Positions 6,082 through 13,553 of a DNA stretch of 16,635 nucleotides are shown piece after piece. Both the position numbers and the translations under genes were made by a program. The DNA comes from Rhodospirillales bacterium (GTDB taxonomy: Bacteria > Pseudomonadota > Alphaproteobacteria > Acetobacterales > Acetobacteraceae): contig JANXXW010000495.1 of NCBI GenBank assembly GCA_025350425.1, positions 1-16,635 on the forward strand. Direction: 5' to 3'. Every line of letters begins with the position of its first letter. Position 1 is the stretch's first letter. The notes beneath the pieces were generated by a model, which saw nothing but the letters and a program-made list of their open reading frames with translations, was not told the origin of the DNA and searched no databases.

Positions 6082-6660
6082 TCAGCCGGCGTCGTCCTTC
6101 GCGAGCGCATCCAATGCCTGTGTCAGGCCGCGCGGCGAGAACGGCAGAGCCACAATCCGTCCGGTGCCGTCGGCGAAGGTGACACGCGCCGGTTCGGTCC
6201 ACCCACGCACGCGGCGAAGCGCGTCCTCGCTCACTGCGCCGTCCGCCAGGCAACCGCCCGGCAGGCAACGCCGCCATGTCAGGTCCATGATCGGTGCCTC
6301 CCCGTCGCGCGCGAGCGAAAGCGCCGGCGTAGTTCCGAACGTGACGCTGGCCGGGACCAGGATGGTCATTTGCAATGGCTGGCCTTTGCTCGGCCGTCCC
6401 AGGGCGACCTGAGCGACGGTCCGATCCTGGCTGCTGATACCCTGCACCACCTCGCAGGTTTGCGCGGCGGCGGCCGTCCGCGTGCAGCGCAATGTCCAAT
6501 CGCCGAACGATGCCGTCGTTTGCTGTGGCAGCGTGGAGTTTGGATGGGCTGGCGCCGATGGAGCGGAAGCCGGGGTCCGGGCCGTTTCGGCATCGGCGGG
6601 GGAGTATGCGAGGCCCGATCCGAACAACAACGCGGCGAGCCAGCTTCGGGAGTGACGCAT
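6082..6660 (-). CDS. Invasion-associated locus B (IalB) family exported protein
   Basis: A 192-residue protein from ATG 6660. Residues 1-24 form a signal peptide (R-H-S-R-S, hydrophobic core, A-D-A cleavage), followed by a short Pro/Ala linker and the IalB domain. The domain starts F-G-D-W-T-L-R-C (52-59), the family's hallmark F-G-x-W-x-x-x-C, with a partner cysteine at 69. A second pair, C132 and C137 (R-R-C-L-P-G-G-C), is also typical, consistent with two disulfides in the periplasm. IalB was named for Bartonella invasion, but the family is widespread in alphaproteobacteria with unclear function. The frame extends upstream to 6861, but that would bury the signal peptide. ATG 6678 is an alternative start adding six residues. 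First gene of the envelope operon, divergent from the PAAR gene. Confidence 0.82.
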   Translation of the reverse strand: MRHSRSWLAALLFGSGLAYSPADAETARTPASAPSAPAHPNSTLPQQTTASFGDWTLRCTRTAAAAQTCEVVQGISSQDRTVAQVALGRPSKGQPLQMTILVPASVTFGTTPALSLARDGEAPIMDLTWRRCLPGGCLADGAVSEDALRRVRGWTEPARVTFADGTGRIVALPFSPRGLTQALDALAKDDAG

Positions 6661-6779
6661 GGTTTGGATCGATCCCATTGACCAATAGCTGCCTGATGCT
6701 GCTACCATTCCGCGTACGGATGATGCAAGTCCGCACGGTTTAATGCGACGATATAGCGACGCTGTGATGGAGATCGTGG
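6661..6779. promoter_or_regulatory. Divergent promoter region between IalB-like and PAAR genes
   Basis: This 119-base interval must hold the start signals for the minus-strand envelope operon and probably for the plus-strand PAAR/methyltransferase genes. A GGAG at 6770-6773 serves as ribosome site for the PAAR gene. No convincing -35/-10 pair stands out. The AT-richest part, including gacgatatagcgacg, lies at about 6739-6763. Shared control of the two operons is possible but only inferred from layout. Confidence 0.4.
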
Positions 6780-7166
6780 ATGGGAATGCCAGCCGCTTGC
6801 GTAGGCGATAACGTGTTGCAAAATGCGCCGCATTGCCACGCGCCGATCCATCCGGCGGCACCAGTCCCGACGCCCGTGCCGCATCCGGCGATGCCGCTGC
6901 CGATCATCGTCGGCGCGTTCACCGTGCTGATCGGTGGCAGACCGGCGGCGCGCGTCACCGATACGACGCAGCCCTGCATGCTGGCATCGTGTGTGCCCGG
7001 TGGACCCGGGATGATCAGCAAGGGGTCCGCCACAGTGCTGATCGCGGGCCTGCCCGCCGCGCGGGTGACCGACATGACGAGCCATCCCGCGTGCGTGGCG
7101 CCCATTCCGTCTCCGGTCGGGCAGATACTCCCGCCGGGCTGCCCCACCGTGTTGATCGGCGGCTGA
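6780..7166 (+). CDS. PAAR-domain T6SS spike-tip protein
   Basis: A 128-residue protein with PAAR-type repeats: M-P-A-A-C-V-G-D (3-10), G-R-P-A-A-R-V-T-D (53-61) and G-L-P-A-A-R-V-T-D-M-T-S-H (90-102), each preceded by a T-V-L-I-x-G strand, plus a final C-P-T-V-L-I-G-G just before the stop. Cysteines and histidines (C7, H18, H20, H102, C105, C121) could form the metal site at the cone tip. PAAR proteins sharpen the VgrG spike and carry effectors. The ending is abrupt, since a further P-A-A-R would be expected after the last I-G-G. The next gene continues in the same frame after the TGA. It is the first plus-strand gene of the T6SS locus; no vgrG is nearby. Confidence 0.88.
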   Translation: MGMPAACVGDNVLQNAPHCHAPIHPAAPVPTPVPHPAMPLPIIVGAFTVLIGGRPAARVTDTTQPCMLASCVPGGPGMISKGSATVLIAGLPAARVTDMTSHPACVAPIPSPVGQILPPGCPTVLIGG

Positions 7167-7178
7167 GCGTCGCATCCC

Positions 7179-8276
7179 GTGCGGCGCACGCATTTCGCGG
7201 CTTGGGCGCCGCATTGCCCGGTTTGCTCACGTGACCGGGGAACCGCGCCGCCGCTTGGTCTGGCGGAAGGCTTCGCGGACTATCAGGACGATGTGCTCGC
7301 CGGCATCCTCGTGTGCGCCGACGCGTCGTGCCGCCACGAATATCCGATCGTGGACGGCATTCCGATCATTATGGCGGACCTGCGCCGGCATCTCGGGGAG
7401 CGTGCCATCGAACTGCTGCTGCGGGACGACCTCGATCCCGTGATCCTCGGCCTGATCGGCGATGCGCTCGGACCGGATTGCTGGTTCGACATCGTGCGGC
7501 AGGGCTTTTCCACCTACGCCTGGGATGCGTACGGCGACCTCGATGCGTTGGAATCGTTGAGCGAGCCTCGGCCAGGCGCCGCTCGGCGATGCCTGTCCGC
7601 GCTGCTCGATCTCGCGCGCCCGGATCCTGCCGCGATGGCGCGGCACGTGCTCGACCTCGGCTGTGCCGGAGGACGGACGAGCTTCGACCTCGCGGCGGCC
7701 GGCAATGCGTTGGTGCTCGGTGTCGACAGCAATCTCGCGTTGCTGCGGCTGGCACGCAGGGTGGCGACGACGGGACGAGGCTCCTATGCCCGGCGGCGGC
7801 TCGGCCTTGTATACGACGAACGCCGCTTCGTTGCCGACCTGCCAGGTCGGGAACGCGTGGATTTTTGGGCGTGCGACGCGACCGCGTTGCCTTTTGCGAA
7901 GGCGAACGCCGATTTGGTCCTGGCACTCAACCTGCTCGATTGCGTCCCCGATCCACGCCGCCTTCTGGCATCGATGGCTGACGCGTTGCGGCCGGATGGC
8001 ACGTTGCTGCTGGCCACACCATTCGACTGGTCAACCCGCGCGACCCCGGTGGAAGGCTGGATTGGCGGACACTCGCAGCGTGGGGCGGGGTCAGGGGCCG
8101 CTGAACCATTGCTTCATGGACTGCTGACCGAAGGCGCGCACCCACTGTCGATCGATGGGTTGCGGCTCCTCGCAACCGCCGAACACGCCTGGCACACGCG
8201 CCTGCACGACCGATCCGCCGTGCAATATCGAAGCCATTTGATGGCAGTGCGACGAACCGTCAGGGCGACGGATTAG
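7179..8276 (+). CDS. Trm112-like zinc ribbon + class I SAM-dependent methyltransferase
   Basis: A 365-residue protein, GTG start 7179, 12 bases after the PAAR stop and in the same frame. The N-terminus has two cysteine pairs, C13-P-V-C16 and C46-x4-C51, then E-Y-P-I-V-D-G-I-P-I, which is the Trm112/YcaR zinc-ribbon pattern. The methyltransferase domain starts around 155: motif I V-L-D-L-G-C-A-G-G (157-165), acidic motif II residue D183 (V-L-G-V-D-S-N), adenine-side C-D-A-T-A-L-P-F (232-239), motif IV L-V-L-A-L-N-L-L-D-C-V-P-D-P, and L-R-P-D-G-T-L-L-L-A-T-P (270-281). This is an S-adenosylmethionine-dependent enzyme of unknown substrate. Its position between the PAAR and tssA genes suggests a T6SS-related job: modifying the tip or a cargo, acting as an adaptor, or being an effector itself. 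The sequence alone does not decide between these. Confidence 0.82.
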   Translation: MRRTHFAAWAPHCPVCSRDRGTAPPLGLAEGFADYQDDVLAGILVCADASCRHEYPIVDGIPIIMADLRRHLGERAIELLLRDDLDPVILGLIGDALGPDCWFDIVRQGFSTYAWDAYGDLDALESLSEPRPGAARRCLSALLDLARPDPAAMARHVLDLGCAGGRTSFDLAAAGNALVLGVDSNLALLRLARRVATTGRGSYARRRLGLVYDERRFVADLPGRERVDFWACDATALPFAKANADLVLALNLLDCVPDPRRLLASMADALRPDGTLLLATPFDWSTRATPVEGWIGGHSQRGAGSGAAEPLLHGLLTEGAHPLSIDGLRLLATAEHAWHTRLHDRSAVQYRSHLMAVRRTVRATD

Positions 8277-8404
8277 CTGGACAACATCGTCCATTCCATT
8301 GATAGTTGCGTAGACGGTAAAGTTTTATATCGATAACAGTCTGCCGCACGCGCCGCCCACCAAAGCAATGTCCGTGGAACTACATACGTGATGGCCTTCT
8401 GACG
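8277..8404 (+). promoter_or_regulatory. Likely leader/promoter region of the tss operon
   Basis: A 128-base gap between the methyltransferase stop and tssA, the longest gap within the plus-strand T6SS block. A weak hairpin TGGAC-aacatc-GTCCA lies at 8278-8293, right after the stop. An AT-rich segment at 8321-8337 contains the palindrome TATCGATA (8328-8335). A separate promoter for tssA onward probably sits here, but no clean sigma-70 or sigma-54 consensus is visible. Confidence 0.35.
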
Positions 8405-9463
8405 ATGCCGCTCGACATGACGACACCGCTTGCGGATATTTCCGCCGAGGAACCGACGGGTCCGAACCTCGAGTTCGATGCCGAATTTACGGAGTTTGAA
8501 CGCCTCGCACAGGGCAAACCCGAGCAGCAATACGGCTCTACTATCGTGCCTGCGGAGGAGCCGGTCTGGAAGGATGTGGTGACTTCCGGGTGGTCGCTGC
8601 TTGACCGCACCTATGATCTTCGAGTGTTCGCGCAACTTGCCGTCGCACGGCTTCAGCGCGAAGGCGTGGTGGGATATGCGGAGACGCTGTGCCTGATACG
8701 TCAGGTATTGGAGACGCGCTGGCTGCCGGTCCATCCGCAACTTGACCCAGAAGACGAGAACGATCCTACCCTGCGTGGCAACGCGCTCCTTACCATTGCC
8801 GCGCCAGTCAGGGTGGTGCGCTTTCTCCGTTACATGCCGCTGGCGCGTTCCTCACGTGCGGGGACGGTGTCCTGGCGTGACATTTCGATTACGAATGGCA
8901 CGGTCGAAATTGAGGATGATTCCGTCAAGATGACGGAAGCAGTGATTTCCGCAGCATTTCGTGAAACCGATGCCGCGCAGCTTAACGCCTTGCGCGAGGG
9001 AATCACGTCGTGTGTCGCAAGCGCCCTCGCCATCCCCGCCGTTTTCGACGCGGAGGCCGGGTATGGCACCGGTCCCGAATTTACTGATCTTATCAAGCTG
9101 TTTCGCGACATGCTGCGAATGATAGATACCTACTCTGTCGTATCCGCCAGCGATGAAGGCGCGGCGCCAGAAGAGGAAATGGCCGCGGGGCGGGACGGCG
9201 TGCAGCCCGAGGCAGGCAGGCCGCGCTCTGGAGCCGGCGTCAATATCGGCTCGCTCGGTTCCATTACAAATCGGGCGGATGCGGTTCGCCTGATGGATCT
9301 TGTCATCGAATACTATGAACGCAACGAACCTTCGAGCCCGTTGCCCTTGCTGATCGCAAGGGCGCGCCGCCTTTCGGATAAGGGATTTCTAGACTTGATT
9401 CGTGATCTTGCGCCCGACGGATTGGGGCAGGCGGAGCGTGTTGCCGGAACCATGGAAAGCTAA
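8405..9463 (+). CDS. tssA: TssA, T6SS assembly protein with ImpA_N domain
   Basis: A 352-residue protein, the size of short TssA proteins such as that of the Pseudomonas H1 system. The ImpA_N domain covers about residues 15-150: G-P-N-L-E-F-D, then P-V-W-K-D-V, L-L-D-R-T-Y-D-L-R-V and W-L-P-V-H-P-Q-L-D-P-E-D-E-N-D-P-T-x-R. The C-terminal part after an acidic/glycine-rich linker (about 248-280) has R-A-D-A-V-R-L-M-D-L-V-I-E-Y-Y-E-R-N-E-P-S-S-P-L-P-L-L-style helices typical of TssA. TssA binds the baseplate and then the growing sheath-tube end in the cytoplasm. A second in-frame ATG at 8417 is an alternative start; neither has a strong ribosome site. First gene of the contiguous tss operon. Confidence 0.93.
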   Translation: MPLDMTTPLADISAEEPTGPNLEFDAEFTEFERLAQGKPEQQYGSTIVPAEEPVWKDVVTSGWSLLDRTYDLRVFAQLAVARLQREGVVGYAETLCLIRQVLETRWLPVHPQLDPEDENDPTLRGNALLTIAAPVRVVRFLRYMPLARSSRAGTVSWRDISITNGTVEIEDDSVKMTEAVISAAFRETDAAQLNALREGITSCVASALAIPAVFDAEAGYGTGPEFTDLIKLFRDMLRMIDTYSVVSASDEGAAPEEEMAAGRDGVQPEAGRPRSGAGVNIGSLGSITNRADAVRLMDLVIEYYERNEPSSPLPLLIARARRLSDKGFLDLIRDLAPDGLGQAERVAGTMES

Positions 9464-9470
9464 AGAAATG

Positions 9471-9500
9471 TTGACGCTCTGTACTATCGAAGTCTATTCA
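9471..9500 (+). promoter_or_regulatory. Possible weak sigma-70 promoter before tssB
   Basis: TTGACG (9471-9476) and TATTCA (9495-9500), spaced by 18 bases, lie in the AT-richer gap between tssA and tssB. The -35 is good and the -10 poor. It could add transcription of the sheath and tube genes, which are needed in large amounts. Confidence 0.3.
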
Positions 9501-9524
9501 TCCGTATCAGGGGAGTAACGAGCT

Positions 9525-10049
9525 GTGGCCAAGGCGAGTAGTCAAAAGTTTATTGCGCGCAACCGTGCGCCCCGTGTGCAAATTGAATATGACGTAGAGA
9601 CATACGGCTCCGAGAAGAAGGTGCAACTACCCTTCGTCGTGGGTGTGATGTCGGACCTGTCGGGAAAGCCGAGCGAAGCACTTCCGCCGATCGTCGATCG
9701 CAAGATGCTTGAGATAGACATCGATAATTTTGACGACCGCTTAAAGTCGATGAAGCCGCGGGTTGCGTTTACGGTTCCGAATACATTGACCGGTGAAGGC
9801 AATCTCGCCGTAGATATCACCTTCAAGAGCATGGATGACTTCTCGCCCGCCGCGGTGGCGCGCAACGTCGATGCGCTGAGCAAGCTGCTCGAAGCAAGGA
9901 CTCAGTTGTCTAACCTGATGACATATATGGACGGCAAGACCGGCGCCGAGGAGCTCATTGCCAAGCTGTTGCAAGACCCGGCGCTGCTGGCGAGCCTTGC
10001 CTCCGCTCCGAAGCCGGTGAGCGACGCTGAAAAAGTCGGAGAGGAATAG
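9525..10049 (+). CDS. tssB: TssB, T6SS contractile sheath small subunit (VipA)
   Basis: A 174-residue protein of normal family length. It has the conserved R-A-P-R-V-Q-I-E-Y-D-V-E (14-25), E-K-K-V-Q-L-P-F-V-V-G-V-M-S-D-L-S-G (30-47), and the F-D-D-R-L-K-S-M-K-P-R-V-A-F-type segment. The C-terminal helix of this family handshakes with TssC to form the sheath. The GTG start is set by a strong ribosome site GGGGAG at 9510-9515. tssC follows after two bases, as expected for subunits made in equal amounts. The presence of tagJ downstream fits, since TagJ binds the TssB N-terminal region in other systems. Confidence 0.96.
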   Translation: MAKASSQKFIARNRAPRVQIEYDVETYGSEKKVQLPFVVGVMSDLSGKPSEALPPIVDRKMLEIDIDNFDDRLKSMKPRVAFTVPNTLTGEGNLAVDITFKSMDDFSPAAVARNVDALSKLLEARTQLSNLMTYMDGKTGAEELIAKLLQDPALLASLASAPKPVSDAEKVGEE

Positions 10050-10051
10050 TC

Positions 10052-11542
10052 ATGTCGGACGCACTGCTTTCAACGAACCTGCCGGCAGGAGCCACTTCTG
10101 AAACCGACGCGATGGGAGATTTCGCGACGCTGCTCAATCGCGAGTTCAAACCCAAGAGCGACCGTGCGCGCGAAGCAGTCGAGATCGCGATCCATACCCT
10201 TGCCAGCCAAGCGCTCGCCAGCACCGAACTGATCTCCAACGATGCCTTGCGGTCGATCGAGGCTATGATCGTCGCCATCGACGCGAAGTTATCGGAGCAG
10301 GTCAACGCGATCATGCACGATGAGGCTTTCCAGGCGCTGGAAGGGGCATGGCGCGGACTGTCATATCTGGTGAATAACACCGAGACCGACGAGACTTTGA
10401 AGATCAAGGTCCTCAATGTCTCAAAGAAAGACCTTGCGAAATCGCTTAAGAAGTTTCGCGGTACGGCTTGGGACCAGAGCCCAGTATTCAAAAAAATCTA
10501 CGAGGAAGAATTCGGCCAATTCGGCGGCGAGCCGTTTGGTCTCCTGGTCGGCGATTATTACTTCGACCATAGCCCCGCTGATACCCAATTGCTCGGCGAC
10601 ATCGCGCAGGTCGCGGCTGGCGCACATGCCCCGTTCATCGCCGCAGCCAACCCGACATTGCTACAGCTCGACACCTGGGACGAGTTGGCCAATCCCCGCG
10701 ATCTGACCAAGATCTTCCAGACCCCGGAATACGCGGCATGGCGCTCGCTTCGCGAAAGCGAGGACTCCCGTTACATCGGTCTCGCGATGCCACGTTTCCT
10801 GGCTCGGCTTCCGTATGGCGCCAAGACCGAGGCCGTTGAGGAGTTCGCGTTCGAGGAAGACACCTCCGGAGCCGACAGCAACAAGTACACTTGGGCGAAC
10901 TCGGCCTACGCGATGGCTACGAATATCACGCGGGCATTCAAGCTGTATGGCTGGACCACCCGGATCCGTGGTATCGAGAGCGGTGGTGCGGTCGAAGGAT
11001 TGCCGACGCATACCTTCCCATCCGATGACGGTGGCGTCGCGATGAAGTGTCCGACCGAGGTCGCGATTGCTGACCGGCGCGAGGCCGAACTGGCGAAGTG
11101 CGGCCTGATGCCGCTGATTTACAAGAAGAACTCAGACTTCGCCGCGTTCATCGGCGCGCAGTCCTTGCAGAAGCCGCAGGAGTACGAGGACCCGGCTGCG
11201 ACGGCCAACGCCAACTTGGCGGCGCGCCTGCCATACCTCTTCGCGAGTTGCCGGTTTGCGCATTACTTGAAGTGCATGGTGCGCGACAAGGTCGGCAGCT
11301 CGATGACGCAGGGCCAGCTGCAGAAGTGGCTGCAATCCTGGCTCAACCAATACGTCGATAGTTCGCCAGACTCATCGCCTGAGGAATGGAAGGCCACGCA
11401 TCCTCTCGCTGAAGGTCTCGTCGAGGTCGTCGCGAACGAGGAGAACCCAGGCTACTACAGCGCGAAATTCTTCCTTAAGCCGCATTACCAGCTCGAGGGC
11501 CTGACCGTCTCGCTGCGCCTTGTCTCGCGGATGCCGAAGTAG
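10052..11542 (+). CDS. tssC: TssC, T6SS contractile sheath large subunit (VipB)
   Basis: A 496-residue protein, typical for TssC. Seen motifs include L-E-G-A-W-R-G-L-x-Y-L-V (residues about 97-108), F-G-G-E-P-F-G-L-L-V-G-D-Y-Y-F (about 155-169), F-I-A-A-A-N-P, R-F-L-A-R-L-P-Y-G, Y-T-W-A-N-S-A-Y-A-M-A, and the C-terminal K-P-H-Y-Q-L-E-G-L-T-V-S-L-R-L-V-S-R. TssB and TssC form the sheath that contracts to fire the Hcp tube. Its ribosome site, GGAGAGGAA, lies inside the tssB end. Only one tssC copy is present, unlike the Rhizobium/Agrobacterium imp clusters, which carry two tandem TssC-like genes. Confidence 0.97.
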   Translation: MSDALLSTNLPAGATSETDAMGDFATLLNREFKPKSDRAREAVEIAIHTLASQALASTELISNDALRSIEAMIVAIDAKLSEQVNAIMHDEAFQALEGAWRGLSYLVNNTETDETLKIKVLNVSKKDLAKSLKKFRGTAWDQSPVFKKIYEEEFGQFGGEPFGLLVGDYYFDHSPADTQLLGDIAQVAAGAHAPFIAAANPTLLQLDTWDELANPRDLTKIFQTPEYAAWRSLRESEDSRYIGLAMPRFLARLPYGAKTEAVEEFAFEEDTSGADSNKYTWANSAYAMATNITRAFKLYGWTTRIRGIESGGAVEGLPTHTFPSDDGGVAMKCPTEVAIADRREAELAKCGLMPLIYKKNSDFAAFIGAQSLQKPQEYEDPAATANANLAARLPYLFASCRFAHYLKCMVRDKVGSSMTQGQLQKWLQSWLNQYVDSSPDSSPEEWKATHPLAEGLVEVVANEENPGYYSAKFFLKPHYQLEGLTVSLRLVSRMPK

Positions 11543-11552
11543 CTTCATTTTC

Positions 11553-11565
11553 GTCTAGTTTAGAC
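11553..11565 (+). promoter_or_regulatory. Small hairpin between tssC and hcp
   Basis: GTCTA-gtt-TAGAC, a perfect 5-bp stem with a 3-base loop, sits 11 bases after the tssC stop and ahead of hcp in an otherwise unstructured 45-base gap. It could be a processing or mRNA-stabilising element that helps raise Hcp over its neighbours. It is too short to be sure. Confidence 0.25.
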
Positions 11566-11587
11566 AGCAACTGTAGAAAGTAAGACC

Positions 11588-12157
11588 ATGGCGATCGACT
11601 CCTATATGATTTTCACCACATACGATGGCACACAGGTGAAGTCCGAGTCACAGGTTGACTTCGGCAAGAGCAGCAGCGATGTCCTGGGAAAGCCTTTTGT
11701 ATCCCAAGCCGGCAACGTTTTCGAGGTCGACACATACGGCTTCGACATCGTGCAGACGATCAACATGAGCAGCCAATCCTCAGGTGCCGGGGCGGGAAAG
11801 GTGGCGTTCAATCCCTTCACCATTTCGCGCAAGGTCGATCTGGCGTCGCCAATGTTCTTTCAAATGGCGTGCTCTGGCAAAACTTTCAAAAGGGTCTCGC
11901 TTGGGTTGCGCAAGAGTTCTGGCGGCGAGGCGGCCGGAACTTTCTTCCTGCGGTTCGACTTCAAGCTGGTTGCCGTTAAAAGCATGAAGTGGTCGCATGG
12001 CGATGAGTCGCCAACCGAGGACATGGAATTCGAGTACGGCGGCCTTATTGTGCACTATGCCCAACAGAAGGCGGACGGCTCGTTCACTCAGATTACCCCT
12101 GGTGGCTGGAACAAGATCAAGAATATCCAGGACATCAGCGAAACGGATATCACCTAA
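11588..12157 (+). CDS. hcp: Hcp, T6SS inner tube protein
   Basis: A 189-residue protein, slightly longer than the about 160-residue classic Hcp. It has the family layout: a first strand M-A-I-D-S-Y-M-I-F, the segment F-E-V-D-T-Y-G-F-D-I-V-Q (about 45-56), the basic-hydrophobic strand F-N-P-F-T-I-S-R-K-V-D-L-A-S-P (74-88), and F-F-L-R-F-D-F-K-L-V-A-V followed by D-M-E-F-E-Y-G-G-L. Hexamer rings of Hcp stack into the tube ejected by the sheath and can carry small effectors in their lumen. Start: ATG 11588 after a modest GAAAG site. Its place between tssC and tagJ keeps sheath and tube genes together. No effector domain is fused at either end. Confidence 0.95.
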   Translation: MAIDSYMIFTTYDGTQVKSESQVDFGKSSSDVLGKPFVSQAGNVFEVDTYGFDIVQTINMSSQSSGAGAGKVAFNPFTISRKVDLASPMFFQMACSGKTFKRVSLGLRKSSGGEAAGTFFLRFDFKLVAVKSMKWSHGDESPTEDMEFEYGGLIVHYAQQKADGSFTQITPGGWNKIKNIQDISETDIT

Positions 12158-12187
12158 ACATCATCCGCGCATCGTCGGCGAGGACTT

Positions 12188-13042
12188 ATGGCCAATCCGA
12201 TCGATGCGCGGGCACTTCTACAAAGCGGCGATGCTCGCGCCGCACTTGCGGCGTTGAAGCAGGAGGTTCGCAAGGCGCCGCGCGATGCTGCACTGCGGAC
12301 GTTCCTGTTTCAGTTGTTCTGCATCTTCGGTGAGTGGGATCGGGCGCTGACACAACTTACGGTCACCGCTGAGCTCAACCCTCTCGCTCTCCCGATGGCG
12401 GAAACGTATCGCACGCTGATCCGCTGCGAATTGCTTCGTGACGGTGTTTTTGCCGGTACCCGCACGCCGACTTTGTTTGGCCACCCGCAACCCTGGGTGG
12501 CGATGCTGCTCGAAGCCAATCGCGCATTGGCGTCCGGTGCCTACGCGGCGGCGGCCGGGCTGCGCGACCAGGCATTCGAACAGGCCGACGCGACACCCGG
12601 AAGCGCGGATGGACAGGAATTCGAGTGGATCGCCGATTCCGATCCGAGACTCGGCCCGGTCTTCGAGGCCGTGGTGGACGGGACGTATTACTGGATTCCG
12701 ATGCAGCATGTGGCCACGCTGACCATCGAAAAACCGACTGACTTGCGTGACCAGATTTGGCTGCCTGTCCGTTTCAAGTGGACCAACGCCGGTGAGTCGG
12801 TCGGCTTCATCCCGACCCGTTACCCCGGAAGCGCCACTGCTTCGGATCCTATGCTGGCGCTGGCCAAGCGCACGGAGTGGGTGGAACAAGGCGACCCCGA
12901 TCTTGGCTGGGGACTTGGCCTCGGCCAACGGATGTTCTCCATTGGCGAGAGCGAGATCGCGCTGATGGATCTACGCAGCCTGACGCTTGGTGCCGGCGAG
13001 GCAGGGCCGGTTTCGGCGGGCGCCGCTCCGTCTGCGACCTGA
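12188..13042 (+). CDS. tagJ: TagJ (ImpE/SciE family) T6SS sheath accessory protein
   Basis: A 284-residue protein. The N-terminal part is helical and TPR-like: A-L-L-Q-S-G-D-A-R-A-A-L-A-A-L (9-23), R-K-A-P-R-D-A-A-L-R-T-F-L-F-Q-L (28-43), G-E-W-D-R-A-L-T-Q-L (48-57). The C-terminal domain has the ImpE features W-I-A-D-S-D-P-R-L-G-P-V-F-E, Y-Y-W-I-P and L-P-V-R-F-K-W. TagJ occurs only in some T6SS groups (Pseudomonas H1, rhizobial imp), binds TssB and is linked to ClpV handling of the sheath. The start is supported by GAGGA five bases upstream. tssE follows after one base. Confidence 0.92.
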   Translation: MANPIDARALLQSGDARAALAALKQEVRKAPRDAALRTFLFQLFCIFGEWDRALTQLTVTAELNPLALPMAETYRTLIRCELLRDGVFAGTRTPTLFGHPQPWVAMLLEANRALASGAYAAAAGLRDQAFEQADATPGSADGQEFEWIADSDPRLGPVFEAVVDGTYYWIPMQHVATLTIEKPTDLRDQIWLPVRFKWTNAGESVGFIPTRYPGSATASDPMLALAKRTEWVEQGDPDLGWGLGLGQRMFSIGESEIALMDLRSLTLGAGEAGPVSAGAAPSAT

Positions 13043-13043
13043 A

Positions 13044-13553
13044 ATGGCGGAACTCAACCGAAACGAGCGGCTGCAGCCATCTCTACTCGATCGCCTGACA
13101 GACCTAGCACCCGGCAGCAAGCGCGAATCGCTCGACCAGCAGAGCCTGACCATGACGCAGTTGCGCCGCGCGGTATTGCGCGATCTTGGATGGTTGCTCA
13201 ACTCGACGAACCTGGCGGCGGTCGACGATGTCAGGCATGACAGCCTGGTTGCGCGTAGCTGTCTAAATTTCGGCATTCCGGGTATCGCCGGCAGCGGTGC
13301 CGCGGATAGCCGCGCTGCCATGCTGGAGCAATCCATCGCCGACGCCATCCGCGCCTTCGAGCCGCGTATCCGCGCTGAAAGCCTCAAAGTTCGTGCGCGT
13401 CCCATGGAGCAGGACCAGGGACTTCCAACGCTGGTGCTGGAGATCACTGGCGAACTATGGGCGCAGCCAGTGCCGCAGCAGCTGTTCCTGGAGACGTCGA
13501 TCGAGCTGGAGACTCGCCTCGCGGTGGTTACCGAGGTCAAGGGTCGAGGCTGA
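13044..13553 (+). CDS. tssE: TssE, T6SS baseplate protein (gp25-like)
   Basis: A 169-residue protein from ATG 13044, one base after the tagJ stop. It has the gp25-like order of segments: L-Q-P-S-L-L-D-R-L-T-D (10-20), L-R-R-A-V-L-R-D-L-G-W-L-L-N-S-T (40-55, the conserved L-R-x-x-V-x-x-D-L-x-x-L-L-N), S-C-L-N-F-G-I-P (72-79), I-A-D-A-I-R-A-F-E-P-R-I (97-108), and a final strand L-V-L-E-I-T-G-E-L-W. It is a wedge component of the baseplate related to phage T4 gp25. The frame continues upstream to 12987, but those residues overlap tagJ and have no homology. Its stop overlaps the tssF start as TGATG. Confidence 0.94.
   Translation: MAELNRNERLQPSLLDRLTDLAPGSKRESLDQQSLTMTQLRRAVLRDLGWLLNSTNLAAVDDVRHDSLVARSCLNFGIPGIAGSGAADSRAAMLEQSIADAIRAFEPRIRAESLKVRARPMEQDQGLPTLVLEITGELWAQPVPQQLFLETSIELETRLAVVTEVKGRG

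Noticed and set aside
6661..6861. Longer IalB-like protein starting at 6861
   Set aside because: It would place 67 residues before a clear signal peptide and overlap the PAAR gene; start 6660 is far more likely.
7164..7166. Programmed TGA readthrough or selenocysteine between the PAAR and methyltransferase genes as an annotated feature
   Set aside because: No selenocysteine-insertion hairpin or readthrough-favouring context (next base G) was evident, so two separate genes are annotated and the idea is kept only as a finding.
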